DNA of 64,000 bases. Source: Gari tellinella (Eukaryota > Mollusca > Bivalvia > Cardiida > Psammobiidae). A program made the position numbers and the translations under genes. The notes under the pieces are model-generated. The model saw only the letters and a list, made by a program, of their open reading frames with translations, searched no databases and was not told the origin of the DNA. Numbering within the stretch: position 1 is the first letter of the stretch; each line of letters starts with the position of its first letter. This document shows positions 35,910-47,487 of this stretch, piece by piece. The stretch spans positions 18,286,291-18,350,290 of the forward strand of contig OV277868.1 in the NCBI GenBank assembly GCA_922989275.2. The letters run 5' to 3'.

Positions 35910-36160
35910 TTAACCCATTACCCCATAGCCTGATTCTAGTATTGAGAATGTGTGACCACTTAAAGCAGGTTGAAAGTATAGCAGAATGTGCCATAAGGCA
36001 CATTCTGCTTTACTTTCAGCCCGCTTTAAGCTACTATCTGCTAGAATATAGAAAGTATTTCTAATGACACAAGTTCATGACTGTATTAATTGAAACTATT
36101 TACTTAGCGCAGTAATAAATTAAAGGTGTAAAAAGGCGTATTTATGGGGTAATGGGTTAA
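35910..36160. mobile_element. TTAA-flanked palindromic MITE, family F (F1)
   Basis: TTAACCCATTACCCCATAGC to TATGGGGTAATGGGTTAA. The off-centre palindrome (about 35958-36029) has arms CTTAAAGCAGGTTGAAAGTA and AGCAGAATGTGCC around ATAA. Confidence 0.88.
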
Positions 36161-36579
36161 ACCTTATCACACACAACAGCAATATTGGACATACATTTTT
36201 CAGCACAAAAGTATTGGTTATGAAAGATTAACGTTTTCCCCCATTGCATTATATTGTATATATCTATTTATTAAAGTTTTAAAACATACATGGGTTGTTT
36301 ATTCTTTCTTGGATGAGCCCGCATTGCATATCTTGCGGTGTGCTCTTATGTTTTTACTATGTCAAAGCACCGTGACATAACTTTAAATAGCCTGCAATAA
36401 AATGAAGAAAATGTATGTATGTATTTAAAATGTACATATTTGTTTAGAATCCGATTCAATCATGTTGGGTCCATATCAAACACCGAGATACATTTCCAAT
36501 GGGCACCAGTAGCGTGTTCAATTACTACTGTTTGCTGATAAGGTTAACAGTTTGTGCCCCGTGTGCAGCGTGCAGAGTA

Positions 36580-36811
36580 CAGTAGAGAAACGTGTTCTTT
36601 CCAAATAACCGCATTTACGGTTAAACTATTATTTTGATTGCAAACAATTTGGAGACAGATCAGACGCCACGTAACCCGGCGTCTGATCAGACTCCTAACT
36701 ATTTGCCACTCAGATTAAAACTGGTAGTCTGAATTGTCAAAATGGTGTCATTTTCTATATTTCATTGCGATGCGTTTGCGTTTGAACGAAAGACTGACGT
36801 TTTCACCACTG
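36580..36811. mobile_element. Diverged family B MITE (B14)
   Basis: TA-flanked, CAGTAGAGAAACGTGTTC to ACGTTTTCACCACTG. The core has GGAGACAGATCAGACGCCAC and GGCGTCTGATCAGACTCC with matched changes on both arms. Confidence 0.8.
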
Positions 36812-37024
36812 TATTTCAGACCAGTAGCCAACTGCCAATCGAGGACATCGATTTCTTTTTTTTTCTGAACACGCTACAGGTCCTGAAGTAGGCATACGGT
36901 GGCCTACGGAGAACACACACTTTTAAACGAAATCGAAAGCATACAAAAAATCTAAATTTTGTTTTCACTCATTATGAAATAACTTTATTCAAGAATTTAC
37001 TTTAAATTTATATTGGAGAAAAAA

Positions 37025-37620
37025 AACCTAGCAACTCTTGTTTAAATCAGATGGCGTCATGTTAGTTTCTTGTCACTGTTGGCAAACTAAATGTAACATC
37101 AATCTTGTCTTAAGGTTTAAGGAAGGTAACACCCCGCCCTCCTATTTTCTTTACGAGGATAAATATATTACAAGTATTAATAATACGTTCAGTATGTAAA
37201 TGTGTATTTATGACTAAGATGTTGCTGTATACAAATACCAGCAGAAAAGTTGAACCTATTGTATAAATAAAATGTTTAATGGAAAAACCACTTATTTTTC
37301 GGAAAAATTAATTATTGAACCATGCAACAAAAATGTAGTCATTTACCGATGATGAACCAATCACCATTTTACATTACATTACCAATGTAATTTCTTTGGT
37401 TTTAACAAGTTTAGTGACCTTTACCTCAGTATTTTTAAAATTGTTGTAATAAAAATGATTCGTTTGAAAATGAACATATGTTTGCTGGATGTTTTATGCC
37501 CTCAGAATCTATAATTCGGAGGCACTTTAACCTTGTCTTTAACTTTTGCACTACTTGACGTATGCCTTTCATATATTTTTGCTTTGCTTGTGTTAATACA
37601 TTTCTTACCATGCAAACAGT
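37025..37620. repeat. Older homologue of the duplicated LC8 3' region
   Basis: GCGTCATGTTAGTTTCTTGT, CACTGTTGGCAAACTAAATG and TAAGGTTTAAGGAAGGTAA (37053-37133), then GATGATGAACCAATCA (about 37349) and AACAAGTTTAGTGACC (about 37405), occur in the same order in 49085-51620 and 56630-58720. This copy lacks the insertions present there and lies downstream of the intact LC8 gene. Confidence 0.8.
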
Positions 37621-37929
37621 TTGCCCTTGTGACATTGACATTTGACCTACTTTAGTAAAACTGTTTAATTGCCTTTAGCATTTAAAGCAATATGCCAATC
37701 GCTTCCATACTTGATAAAAAATTATGTATCTTACTTTTGTTAAGACTTTCCAACCATATTGATATTTTTTACCATGTGACCTTGACCGTTTACCTACTTT
37801 TGCAAAATATGATATTTAAAAACTAATTAGGCTTCCATATTTAGTACGACTATGCGAGCATTATTCCATTTCTGACATTGATCATGCCCTTTTGACCTTC
37901 TTTTAAGAAAAAATTAAAATGCATTGAAT

Positions 37930-38108
37930 TTCTTATTTCTCTATTTAATCCTGTCTTGTGACATATGTTTGGAATCGTCTTTTCAAGACGATTCCAAAAA
38001 GATGTCACTAGACAGGATTAGATGGAGAAATAAAAAAAAATATGAAAACTTTTATAATCTGACTTACGACAACATTTGTCGTACGAAGATTTATGAAACG
38101 GGCCCCTG
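37930..38108. mobile_element. Palindromic element, family H (H1)
   Basis: The long palindrome 37933-38030 includes TTGGAATCGTCTTTTCAAGA and outer arms TTATTTCTC / GAGAAATAA. A right end reads GACTTACGAC...ATTTATGAAACGGGCCCC. Its last part resembles the end of family G at 39941. Confidence 0.7.
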
Positions 38109-38147
38109 GATCCAAACTGTTTGAAAAGATAATCACTGTGGCACATA

Positions 38148-38393
38148 CAGTGGAGAATCTGTTATTCTTTGCCAATAAACGCGTTTACGCTAAAACGTTT
38201 ATTTCCACTGCAAAAAGTTTGGAGCCAGATCAGACGCCGGGTAACCCGGCGTCTGATCAGGCTCCAAACTGTTTGCCACCAAGATAAACATGAATTGTGA
38301 GAAATATCTAAAAATTGACATTTTCTACGTTTTAGTGCTATGCGTTTGCGTGCGTTTGCGTTTAAACGGGAAAGAATAACAGATTATCCACTG
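38148..38393. mobile_element. 246-bp family B MITE, reverse orientation (B7)
   Basis: TA-flanked CAGTGGAGAATCTGTTATTC to CAGATTATCCACTG. The core is GGAGCCAGATCAGACGCCGG / mirror. It begins 40 bp after H1. Confidence 0.9.
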
Positions 38394-38429
38394 TATCTGC
38401 TGCTAGCATTGTAAGCGTTAACCCTTTAA

Positions 38430-38572
38430 ATGCATTTATGTAGCTTAGCCATGTTTTAACTTTAAAATACGGGTATGTTCAACTTAAGCGATATCTACTT
38501 ATCGATATTCAATCGATGAAGTACTGATATGATCGATTTAAGCGAGTTCGAAGTAATCGAGTTTCGACTATG
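38430..38572. mobile_element. Pogo-like MITE remnant
   Basis: AACTTTAAAATACGGGTATG and GCGAGTTCGAAGTAATCGAG...TCGACTATG match the right part of the element at 35646-35837. The left end is lost. Confidence 0.55.
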
Positions 38573-38741
38573 TTGGATGTGAAAGAATTAAAATATATAT
38601 CTATATTTATAATTTAACAACATACGTAAATGAATTAGCTGCAAGATGTTAGGGTATGTATTTTCTAGTTGACTGTAGATGCTTTTAATAGCGTGCTGTG
38701 GCTACCCCATGTCCTCAAAAAGGTCTCTTCTTGTTTATCAT

Positions 38742-38859
38742 TTACTCCATTTTTACGCCTCAAAATTATTACTCCATTGAAGAAAATAATTTCACTTTAT
38801 ACAGTCATGAATATTTACCGTAAAAAATATACTAGTATTTTATTCTCTTTCGGATAGTA
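38742..38859. mobile_element. Family F remnant split by A8
   Basis: TTTTTACGCCTCAAAATTAT, TGAAGAAAATAATTTCACTT and ACAGTCATGAATAT correspond to the inner right part of family F in reverse. It ends where the next MITE starts. Confidence 0.45.
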
Positions 38860-39201
38860 CAGCGTTCCCTCTCTTCAACGACACCCATTGGGAGACACAA
38901 ATTGTGTGCGTTGTTCAGAGGGAGTCGTTGTAGAGAGGGAAAAGGCTTACATTAACAAACATTTTGAATCCTGATCAGACGCCGCGTAACGCGGCGTCTG
39001 ATCTGGATTCAAAATGTTTGTCACTCGTCATTAAAGGTTTTTTGTCAAAATGTCAATTTTGTAATTTTAAGAAAAACAGCAGACGATAATTTCAAGCAGA
39101 CGACATTGCAGCCGAGAAAAAGGTTGTACATTAATGGTTTGTTTGGGGAACAGTGCCAAGCGTCGTTGTAGAGAGGGAGTCGTTGTAGGGAGGGAGCGAT
39201 G
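38860..39201. mobile_element. CCCTC-shell palindromic MITE, opposite orientation (A8)
   Basis: TA-flanked, CAGCGTTCCCTCTCTTCAAC to GTTGTAGGGAGGGAGCGATG. The core (about 38955-39022) has AAACATTTTGAATCCTGATC and GACGCCGCG. The arms carry matched changes (ATTTTGAATCC both sides). Confidence 0.88.
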
Positions 39202-39258
39202 TAGTTTAAAGCAGGGTGAATTGAGCCGTGTCATGAGAAAACCTGCCTTATTGTCATT

Positions 39259-39328
39259 GCAAATAGTGTAGATCAAGGCAAGCCGTCGCTTCAATGTGTA
39301 GCGGCTTGTCTTGATCTGCACTGGTTGA
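39259..39328. repeat. Palindrome core of a TTAA-class element, family M
   Basis: GCAAATAGTGTAGATCAAGG and CAAGCCGTCGCT are mirrored by AGCGGCTTG and TCTTGATCTGCACTGGTTG. The shell is unclear. Confidence 0.65.
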
Positions 39329-39345
39329 CATCCGCATACATCTAA

Positions 39346-39574
39346 TTAACCTATTACCCCCATAGCCTGTTTCTAGTTTGGAAGATGCATGACTACTTAA
39401 AGCAGGTTAAGGCACACTTTGCTCTACTTTCAGCCTGCTTTAAGATAAACTCTGCTAGAATATAGAAAATGTTTCTTATATTACTTATCCATGACTGTAT
39501 AAATTGGAACAATTTTCTTCAGTGGGTGAATAAATTAAAAGCGTAAAAATAGTATTCATGGGGTAATAGGTTAA
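39346..39574. mobile_element. TTAA-flanked family F MITE (F2)
   Basis: TTAACCTATTACCCCCATAG to CATGGGGTAATAGGTTAA. The palindrome is shortened (CTTAAAGCAGGTTAAGGCAC / CAGCCTGCTTTAAG), having lost part of the left arm. Confidence 0.85.
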
Positions 39575-39697
39575 AACTATAAGTAACTGCATTCGGCAGT
39601 GTAGACCAAACTCAGAAACAGAGCATAGGATGACAACGGTGCTTGATCTGTACTATGTTGCAATGCAATAAAGCTAGTTTTGTCATGATACGGCTCT

Positions 39698-39941
39698 GGA
39701 GCCCGTTTTACTAAACTACTTACGCAAAATGTTTGCGTTAGTCAAAATTTTAAATTTTAATTTATATTTTTTATTATCATTTGCTACAAACAGCAAATAG
39801 CCAGATCAGAGGACGCGCTTTTAGTGCGTCCTCTGATCTGGCTATTTGCTGTTTGCAAACGATTATGGTCGAAAATTAAGAGTAAAACGATTTTGACTTA
39901 CGCAAAAATTTTGCGTAAGTAGTTTAGTAAAACGGGCCCCT
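39698..39941. mobile_element. Palindromic MITE, family G
   Basis: The left end GGAGCCCGTTTTACTAAACT is mirrored by TAGTTTAGTAAAACGGGCCC, with ACTTACGCAAAAT next inside. The core (about 39787-39856) has arms CAAACAGCAAATAGCCAGAT and CAGAGGACGCGC around TTTTAG. Confidence 0.88.
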
Positions 39942-39953
39942 GTTGTTTTTCAG

Positions 39954-39989
39954 CATGTACATTGTCTGGGGAGGAGGAAGTGGAGAAAC
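39954..39989 (+). other. Candidate short exon
   Basis: A 36-bp segment lies between TGTTGTTTTTCAG and GTAAGTATC. It can be joined in an open frame with 27762-27824 (CTLSGEEEVEK-type peptide). It starts 12 bp after the family G MITE, so part of its acceptor may be MITE-derived. Confidence 0.3.
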
Positions 39990-40022
39990 GTAAGTATCTT
40001 AACACTTTATTCCATAGATACA

Positions 40023-40600
40023 CATTTTTGTGTCACCTGCTGTAGGCAGAGGTGACACTAAGGGGTCACTTTTCTGGCGTCTGTCCGTCCGTACGTCTGT
40101 CTGTCCGTCACGCTTTTTGCGTCACGCTACAAAACTCCTGTTCTACTGAAGCTTTTAAGAGGAAACTACATTTATGGCTTGACAAGAGGTAGCGCATTCC
40201 ACAAGGGTTATAACTCTTGCTACGATATTATAAAAGTTATTCCCCTTTTCAACATTTTCTTTTCATGCAAATTTCTTCTGTTATATTAACGCTTTTGAAA
40301 TGAAATTTCTTTCTATGGAAGATATTAGTGAATGAAATTGTCTTGCACAAGGTTGATATCTGTTGCAGCAATACTGTGAGAGTTATTCCCCTTTTCCGGA
40401 GTTTCTATTTTCAGCATACAACTTCTGTTCCACTCATAAAATTTCGTTTACTTAAATAATTTGATGAGTGGAAGTGTCTTGCATCAAAACCATGAGAGTT
40501 ATTCCCCCTTTTTTCACTTTCTTTTGCTGTAGATTATTTCTGCTATAACAAAGTTTGTCAATTTAACTTAAACTCTTGTTCGACTGGTGATTGGTGGCAG
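40023..40600 (+). mobile_element. Helitron-like element S
   Basis: ATTTTTGTGTCACCTGCTGT with hairpin CACCTGCTGTAGGCAGAGGTG, quoted only in part, is followed by GTCTGTCCGTCCG. Repeats with GAGAGTTATTCCCCTTTTC follow. The 3' end is not clear. Confidence 0.55.
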
Positions 40601-40684
40601 ATGACATACGTGTTCCGAGGAACCTACCTATTTCTAAACATTTGATATGTTCCTCCACTGAACACCATAGTTTAATTTATTATG

Positions 40685-41226
40685 GCCCCCACACCACCGG
40701 TGGTGGTGATGGTGGGGGCTTTATAGGAATCACGTTGTCCGTGGGTCCGTTCGTCGCGTTTTCACGGGACATTTGCCTTTTTCTTGAAAAGTGTTTATAA
40801 TACCATCTTCAAACTTGTTATACATTATCAATGTTATTTGGGAACAGTCTTTGGCAGGTGTCATAACTCTTGCACCAAATTTGTAAGACTATGCTCCTTT
40901 TTAACTTGATTTTTTTTGTCTCTTAATTGAGATTAAGTTTGACAACTCTTGCACAAAATTTGACAGAAGTATGCCCCTTTATAACCTGACATTTTGTTAC
41001 TTAATATGAATTTATTCTTTGGACATGTCATTTCCTTGAAAACTATTTATGACATTGTCTTTAAACTTGGTACACGTTATAAGTGTGATATTTACAGACT
41101 TTACTTGAAGTAACATAACTCTTGCCAACAAATAACAGAATTATGCCCCTTATTAACTTGAAATTTTGTTCTATTTTCTTGGAACATGCCATTTTCTTGA
41201 AAACTATTCATGATATTGTCTTCATA
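40685..41226 (+). mobile_element. Truncated relative of N1 (N2)
   Basis: GCCCCCACACCACCGGTGGT hairpin, then GGCTTTATAGGAATC and repeat units (CTTGAAAACTATTTATGACA, ACAGAATTATGCCCC) shared with 24621-25486. It breaks off at about 41226. Confidence 0.65.
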
Positions 41227-41234
41227 TAATATGC

Positions 41235-41371
41235 AATGTCAGAAATACTATCTATATCCTAGCAAATAGCACATGAAGTTTAAAGCTGGTTGAAAGTAAA
41301 GCAGAAAGTGCCTGCTTTAAGTGGCCACCTGTTTTCAAAACTAGAAATAAGTTATGGGATATTTGGTTTAT
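41235..41371. mobile_element. Family F remnant (F3)
   Basis: AAAGCTGGTTGAAAGTAAAG, then GCCTGCTTTAAGTGGCCACC and AAACTAGAAATAAGTTATGG. One arm of the palindrome has been lost. Confidence 0.6.
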
Positions 41372-41532
41372 TTTTCACTTCAAGGACTAAATGTTAGTCT
41401 CAAGGACTCATTGTTTTACAGAATGTGCATCCCGAGGACTCATTTATCTGATTTCTAGAATTATCACTGGGAAGATCTACTGGTTTTCAATCAATAACAC
41501 ATCTTCCCTTCCACCTGAAGTTCTCATATTTG

Positions 41533-41780
41533 CCCATTCCCCCATATATACGCATTATACGCCTTTAATTTATTACTGTATTGAAGAAAATAGGTCCACT
41601 ATTATACAGTTATGAATATGTATTATAAGAAATATTTTCTATATTCAAGCAGATTATAGCTTAAAGCAGGCCGAAAGTAAAGCAGAATGCGCCTTAAGGC
41701 ACATTCTGCTTTACTTTCAACCTGCTTTAAGTAGTCACCTATTTTCAAAACTAGAATCAGGCTATGGGGTAATGGGTTAA
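41533..41780. mobile_element. Family F MITE, reverse orientation (F4)
   Basis: The left end is CCCATTCCCCCATATATACG and the right end GCTATGGGGTAATGGGTTAA. The palindrome GCAGAATGCGCCTTAAGGCA / mirror is nearly perfect. Confidence 0.8.
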
Positions 41781-41925
41781 AACGTTGGTCATGATAAGTA
41801 CATGACGCCTTTTCTTTTTAGGGCAATGGACTAAAGTTCAAGGTCATTTAGTTATGAAACAAGAAGGTGTTTCCACCAAATCGTTTCCGATCAATAATTT
41901 ACGTTCTACTTCATTCTATAGTTTC

Positions 41926-43326
41926 ATTTTTATACGCCCGTCTTCAGACGGGACGTATTATGTCGTGGCGCTGTCCGTCCGTCTGTCCGTCCGTCCGTCC
42001 GTCTGTCCGTCCGTTAACTTTTTCATGTCCGCTCTCTAACTCAAACAAATTTAGTCTAATCCTTTTGAAAATTGGTCAGAACGTGTATGACCATAATATC
42101 TCGGTCAAGTTCGATAACCAGCAAGATTGACCCAGACATTCAAGAGTTATGCCCCTTTTTGGTCAAAAACGGGCATATTAGTTTGTCCGCTCTCTAACTC
42201 AAACAAATGTTTTTTAATCCTTTTCAAACTTTGTCAGCATGTGTATGACCATAATATCTCGGTCAAGTTCGATAACCAGCAGGATTGCCCCAGACATTCA
42301 AGAGTTATGCCCCTTTTTTTGTAAAAAACGGGCATATTTTAGTTTGTCCGCTCTCTAACTCAAACAAATTTATTTTAATCCTTTTGAAACTTTGTCAGCA
42401 TGTGTATGACCATAATATCTCGCTCAAGTTCGATAACCAGCAGGATTGCCCCAGACATTCAAGAATTATGCCCCTTTTTTCGTAAAAAACGGGCATATTT
42501 TAGTTTGTCCGCTCTATAACTCAAACACATTTATTTTAATCCTTTTGAAACTTGGTCAGCATGTGTATGACCATAATGTCTCTGTCAAGTTTGATAACAA
42601 GCAGGATTGCACCAGGCATTCAAGAGTTATGCCCCTTTTTTTTGTAAAAAACGGGCATATTTTAGTTTGTCCGCTCTCTAACTCAAACAAATTTATTTCA
42701 GGCCTTTTGAAACTTGGTCAGCATGTGTATGACCATAATGTCTCGGTTATGTTTCATAACCAGCAAGATTGCCACAGACAGTTAAGAGTTATGCCCCTTT
42801 TTTCATCTAAAACGGGCATTTTTTAGATTGTCTGCTCTCTAACTCAAACAAATTTATTACAATCCTTTTGAAACTTGGTCAGCATGTGTATTACCATAAG
42901 GTCTCGGTTATGTTCTATAACCAGCAGGATTGCCCCAGACATTCAAGAGTTATGCCCCTTATTTTGTCAAAAACGGGCATATTTTAGTTTGTCCGCTCTC
43001 TAACTCAAATAAATTTATTCCAATCCTTTTGAAACTTTGTCAGCATGTGTATGACCATAATGTCTCGGTCAAGCTCCATAACCAGCAAGATTGCCCCTGA
43101 CATTCAAGAGTTATGCCCCTTTTATCGTCAAAAACGGGCATTTTTTGTTTGTAGCTCTCTTTCTCAAACAAATTTATTCCCATCCTTTTGAATCTTGGTC
43201 AGCATATGACCCCTAACTTTCAGGGTTCTTCCCCTTTTGTTTTTACCTTGATAGGGTTTTGGTATGACTACATTCTAAGATTGATTTGACGGGCGTATAA
43301 TGTGCCCGGCTTGCGGTGCTCTTGTT
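41926..43326 (+). mobile_element. Helitron-like tandem-repeat element P1
   Basis: The 5' end is ATTTTTATACGCCCGTCTTC with hairpin CCCGTCTTCAGACGGG, then (GTCC)n. Seven to eight units of about 160 bp share GTCCGCTCTCTAACTCAAAC, GTGTATGACCATAATATCTC and AAGAGTTATGCCCC. The 3' end has GACGGGCGTATAATG, complementary to the 5' stem, then GCGGTGCTCTTGTT. Multiple 65-126 aa reading frames (PLSNSNKF...VYDHN) are repeat-derived and not genes. Confidence 0.75.
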
Positions 43327-43367
43327 GATACAGATGTTATCATGCAACGGTGCATAACCTTTTCCAC

Positions 43368-45124
43368 ATTTTTATCCCCTGCCGAAAGGCAGAGGGATAC
43401 TGTTTTAGGTATGTCCGTTCGGCTGTCCGTGCGTGCGTGTGTGCGTGCGTGCGTGCGTTTTCCGTCCGCAACTGTATCTCCGAAACCTATGAACAGATTT
43501 GGATTAAACTTGGTATACTTATTTGTCATCATAGGAGCACCGTGGGAAATCAAATTTTTTTCAGAAAATTTTAGGAATTTATGAGTTATCTGCCCTTTTT
43601 GTTATAAAAATGCCGTCCGTCCGTGCATCCGTCACGTTTTCCGTCCGCAACTGTATCTCCGAAACCTATAAACAGATTTGGATTAAACTTGGTATACTTA
43701 TTTGTCATCATAGGAGCACCGTGGGAAATCAAATTTTTTTCAGAAAATTATAGGAATTTATGAGTTATCTGCCCTTTTGGTGTTAAAAATGCCATATTTA
43801 ACAGTTTTTACACTCTAGCAACTACAGTATTCAACATATTTTGTTTATACTTGCACACATTGTCTATAAGTACGTCAAGTTCTTGCAGGTGTGCAATTAT
43901 TGTAAAAAAAAAAGGATACTTCTGACAAGAGTTATCTGCCCTTGATGTACTTAGAAATGCTAGAAAATGCTTTATTTTGGTATTGTTTACATACTAGAGC
44001 CTATAAATATGCATGGATTTTTTAAAAAACTTTCTTGAATTATGTATGGCTATTAGTTTTCAAATGAATTTGATTATTGTTGAAAACGGAGAAATTAGTC
44101 ATGAGTTATCTGCCCTTGATAAGTAAAAAAAGCCATATTTAACTGTTTTTACTCTCTGGCAACTACAATTATGAATGGATTTAAATGATACTTGCACACG
44201 ATGTCTATCAGTAAAAGTTCTTGAAGGTGTGCAATTATTGTCAAAAAAGGATACTTGTGGCAATAGTTATCTGCCCTTGATGTACTTTGAAATGATAGAA
44301 AATGCTTTATTTTAAAATTGTTTACATCCTAGTATCTATAAATATGCATGAATTTTGATAAAACAAATTCTTAAACTATGTATGGCTATTAGTTTTCAAA
44401 TAATTGTTATCATTTTTGAAAACGGAGAAACTAGTCAACAGTTATCTGCCCTTGATGAGTCAAAAAAACCATATTTAACAGTTTTTACCATCTAGAAACT
44501 ACAGTCTTTAATGGATTTTGATTTAACTTACACATGATGTATATAAATATAAGGGTAGCAATTATTGTCAAAATAGGGTACTTTGTGGCAAGAGTTATCT
44601 GCCCTTTATGTACTTAGTAATGCTCAACATGGCTTTATTGTTTACATGCTATTGTGTACAAATGTGAATGGATTTTGAAAAAAAAAAAAAATCATATATG
44701 GCTATTATTTATAGAATGAGTTCAATTATTATCGAAAATGTGCAAATTAGTCAAGAATACTCTGTCCTTGATGAGTTGAAAATGTGTTTACACTCTAGTA
44801 AATTCTACAGTTCTGATTTTTTTTTAATAATACTTGCACACAATTATAAGTTCTTGAAAGTGTTTAATTACTGTTGAATTTGAATCAAGAGTTACCTGCC
44901 CCTGTCATACTTAGATTTATAATGCTACAAACGGCTTTATTTTTTGTATTGTTTAGGCTTTAAAATGTACAAATTTGATTGGATTTTATAAAACTTTGTA
45001 AAAAGCTTTTGAATGTTGATCTTTAAAGACAGGTGATCACCATTTGCCCCTTCCTCCCACAATAAAGTTTGCCACTTTCTTCTGGACAATCGCTGCGGCA
45101 GGGGATATCAGCTCTAAGGTGCTT
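43368..45124 (+). mobile_element. Helitron-like tandem-repeat element Q
   Basis: ATTTTTATCCCCTGCCGAAA with hairpin CTGCCGAAAGGCAG, then GTCCGTTCGGCTGTCCGTGC. The first repeat pair contains TTTCCGTCCGCAACTGTATC. Later diverged units contain GTTATCTGCCCTTGATG. The end has GCGGCAGGGGATATCAGCTC, where GCAGGGGAT complements the 5' end. It starts 41 bp after P1. Confidence 0.7.
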
Positions 45125-45136
45125 GTATAACACAGT

Positions 45137-45331
45137 GGCTCGTTTTATGAAACGTCGTACGACAAAACGGTCGTAAGTCATAACTTTAAAAATTCTCTAT
45201 CTTATCCAGTCATGTGACATCTGTTTGGAATCGTCACAAGACAGGATAAGATGAAGACATAATTAATTATTTATACTTTAAGAATTTGACTTACGACCAT
45301 TTTCTGCGTTCAACGTTTCATAAATCGGGCT
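45137..45331. mobile_element. Family H element (H2)
   Basis: GGCTCGTTTTATGAAACGTC is mirrored by AACGTTTCATAAATCGGGC, with GTCGTAAGTCA next inside. The core GACATCTGTTTGGAATCGTC has lost most of one arm relative to H1. Confidence 0.7.
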
Positions 45332-45542
45332 GCAGATGTGCATGGCAGGTATCTGGGGCATCATATATTTCTTACAGACAAAGCCATCCCTCTAATTCTT
45401 TTTGTTACTGAGGTCAAAGACAAAGGTTTCACTCATGAAATATATTACCGGGTATATGCCTTTCCATAATGTACTGTCACACAAAATTTAGTATTCAGAA
45501 ATATTCTCTGAACCATTTTTTCTATAATTGAGGTTAAAGGAC

Positions 45543-45866
45543 GGGATCAAATAGCCTGAAAAAGGGTATACGTCACTCCGTGATCCAGAGCAAATGTCTG
45601 GACTACAGAACGTTCTTTTGGACGATATAGTTGTCTTTCCTTGTTCTACACATACCCACTGCACGGCCATGAAACCTATGACTTCACAAACTTTAAACAA
45701 TTGTCGTCAGCTTTTATTTCTCCATTTATATTTTAGGTATTTTGATTTACGAGCTATTAAAATGAGTGTCGAACAGTCAGGATCCTTATCAGAAGCCGCA
45801 TTAGGTCCGTTTTACGCAGCGTCTGATGAGGATCCAAACTGATTGCAAATAACTGTACGGAACATT
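45543..45866. mobile_element. Palindromic element, family L (L1)
   Basis: GGGATCAAATAGCCTGAAAA, GTATACGTCACTCCGTG and GTCTGGACTACAGAACGTTC lead to a core GAACAGTCAGGATCCTTATC / TGATGAGGATCCAAACTGAT. It ends GCAAATAACTGTACGGAAC. A second copy lies at 54095-54378. Confidence 0.75.
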
Positions 45867-45972
45867 TTCTTTCATTGTGATTGTTATGAACAAGATGTCA
45901 ACATTGAAAAGCGGTAACTACCAAGTTTTTGCCAAGATATTGCAATGAAATTTCCCGATGTTTCATTGGAAA

Positions 45973-46035
45973 TAGCAAACAGTGCAGACTCTAATTTTTC
46001 AGCGTCTCATCAGGGTCTTTACTGTTTGCTAATAC
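45973..46035. repeat. Family E core remnant
   Basis: AGCAAACAGTGCAGACTCTA / AGCGTCTCATCAGGGTCTTT then ACTGTTTGCT. Most of the GC-rich centre is lost. Confidence 0.55.
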
Positions 46036-46085
46036 CTTCTTTTGTGAAAGACAGATATTACGTACATGATACATAGGAGAAGATT

Positions 46086-47487
46086 TCATTTTTATACGCC
46101 CGTCTTCAGACGGGACGTATTATGTCGTGGCGCTGTCCGTCCGTCCGTCCGTCCGTCTGTCCGTCCGTTAACTTTTTCATGTCCGCTCTCTAATTCAAAC
46201 AAATTTAGTCTAATCCTTTTGAAACTTGGTCAGAACGTGTATGACCATAATATCTCGGTCAAGTTCGATAACCAGCAAGATTGACCCAGACATTCAAGAG
46301 TTATGCCCCTTTTTTGTCAAAAACGGGCATATTAGTTTGTCCGCTCTCTAACTCAAAGAAATGTTTTTTAATCCTTTTCAAACTTTGTCAGCATGTGTAT
46401 GACCATAATATCTCGGTCAAGTTCGATAACCAGCAGGATTACTCCAGACATTCAAGAGTTATGCCCCTTTTTTCGTAAAAAACGGGCATATTTTAGTTTG
46501 TCCGCTCTCTAACTCAAACAAATTTATTTTAATCCTTTTCAAACTTTGTCAGCATGTGTATGACCATAATATCTCGGTCAAGTTCGATAACCAGCAGGAT
46601 TGCCCCAGACATTTAAGAGTTATGCCCCTTTTTTCGTAAAAAACGGGCATATTTTAGTTTGTCTGCTCTATAACTCAAACACATTTATTTTAATCCTTTT
46701 GAAACTTGGTCAGCATGTGTATGACCATAATGTCTCTGTCAAGTTTGATAACAAGCAGGATTGCACCAGGCATTCAAGAGTTATGCCCCTTTTTTCGTAA
46801 AAAACGGGCATATTTTAGTTTGTCCGCTCTCTAACTCAAACAAATTTATTTCAGGCCTTTTGAAACTTGGTCAGCATGTGTATGACCATAATGTCTCGGT
46901 TATGTTTCATAACCAGCAAGATTGCCACAAACAGTCAAGAGTTATGCCCCTTTTTTCATCTAAAACGGGCATTTTTTAGTTTGTCCGCTCTCTAACTCAA
47001 AGAAATTTATTCCAATCCTTTTGAAACTTGGTCAGCATGTGTATTACCATAATGTCTCTGTTATGTTCTATAACCAGCAGGATTGCCCCAGACATTCAAG
47101 AGTTATGCCCCTTATTTTGTCAAAAACGGGCATTTTTTAGTTTGTCCGCTCTCTAACTCAAATAAATTTATCCAATCCTTTTGAAACTTTGTCGGCATGT
47201 GTATGACCATAATGTCTCGGTCAAGCTCCATAACCAGCAAGATTGCCCCTGACATTCAAGAGTAATGCCCCTTTTATCGCAAAAAAACGGGCATTTTTTG
47301 TTTGTAGCTCTCGTTCTCAAACAAATTTATTCCCATCCTTTTGAAACTTGGTCAGCATATGACCCCTAACTTTCAGGGTAACCCGGTTCTTCCCCTTTTG
47401 TTTTTACCTTGATAGGGTTTTGGTATGACTACATTCTAAGATCAATTTTACGGGCGTATAATGTGCCCGGCTTGCGGTGCTCTTGTT
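46086..47487 (+). mobile_element. Helitron-like tandem-repeat element P2
   Basis: Colinear and nearly identical to P1 over its full length, including the same private unit variants (for example CAGGCATTCAAGAG and TTTATTTCAGGCC units). The flanking sequences are unrelated, which argues for transposition rather than segmental duplication. It has one short extra GTAACCCG near the 3' end. Confidence 0.8.

Noticed and set aside
41854..42826. Series of 61-126 aa frames with PSVRPSVRP and PLSNSNKF...VYDHN motifs
   Set aside because: They follow the (GTCC)n run and ~160-bp tandem units of the Helitron-like elements, recur in every unit and break at each unit edge.
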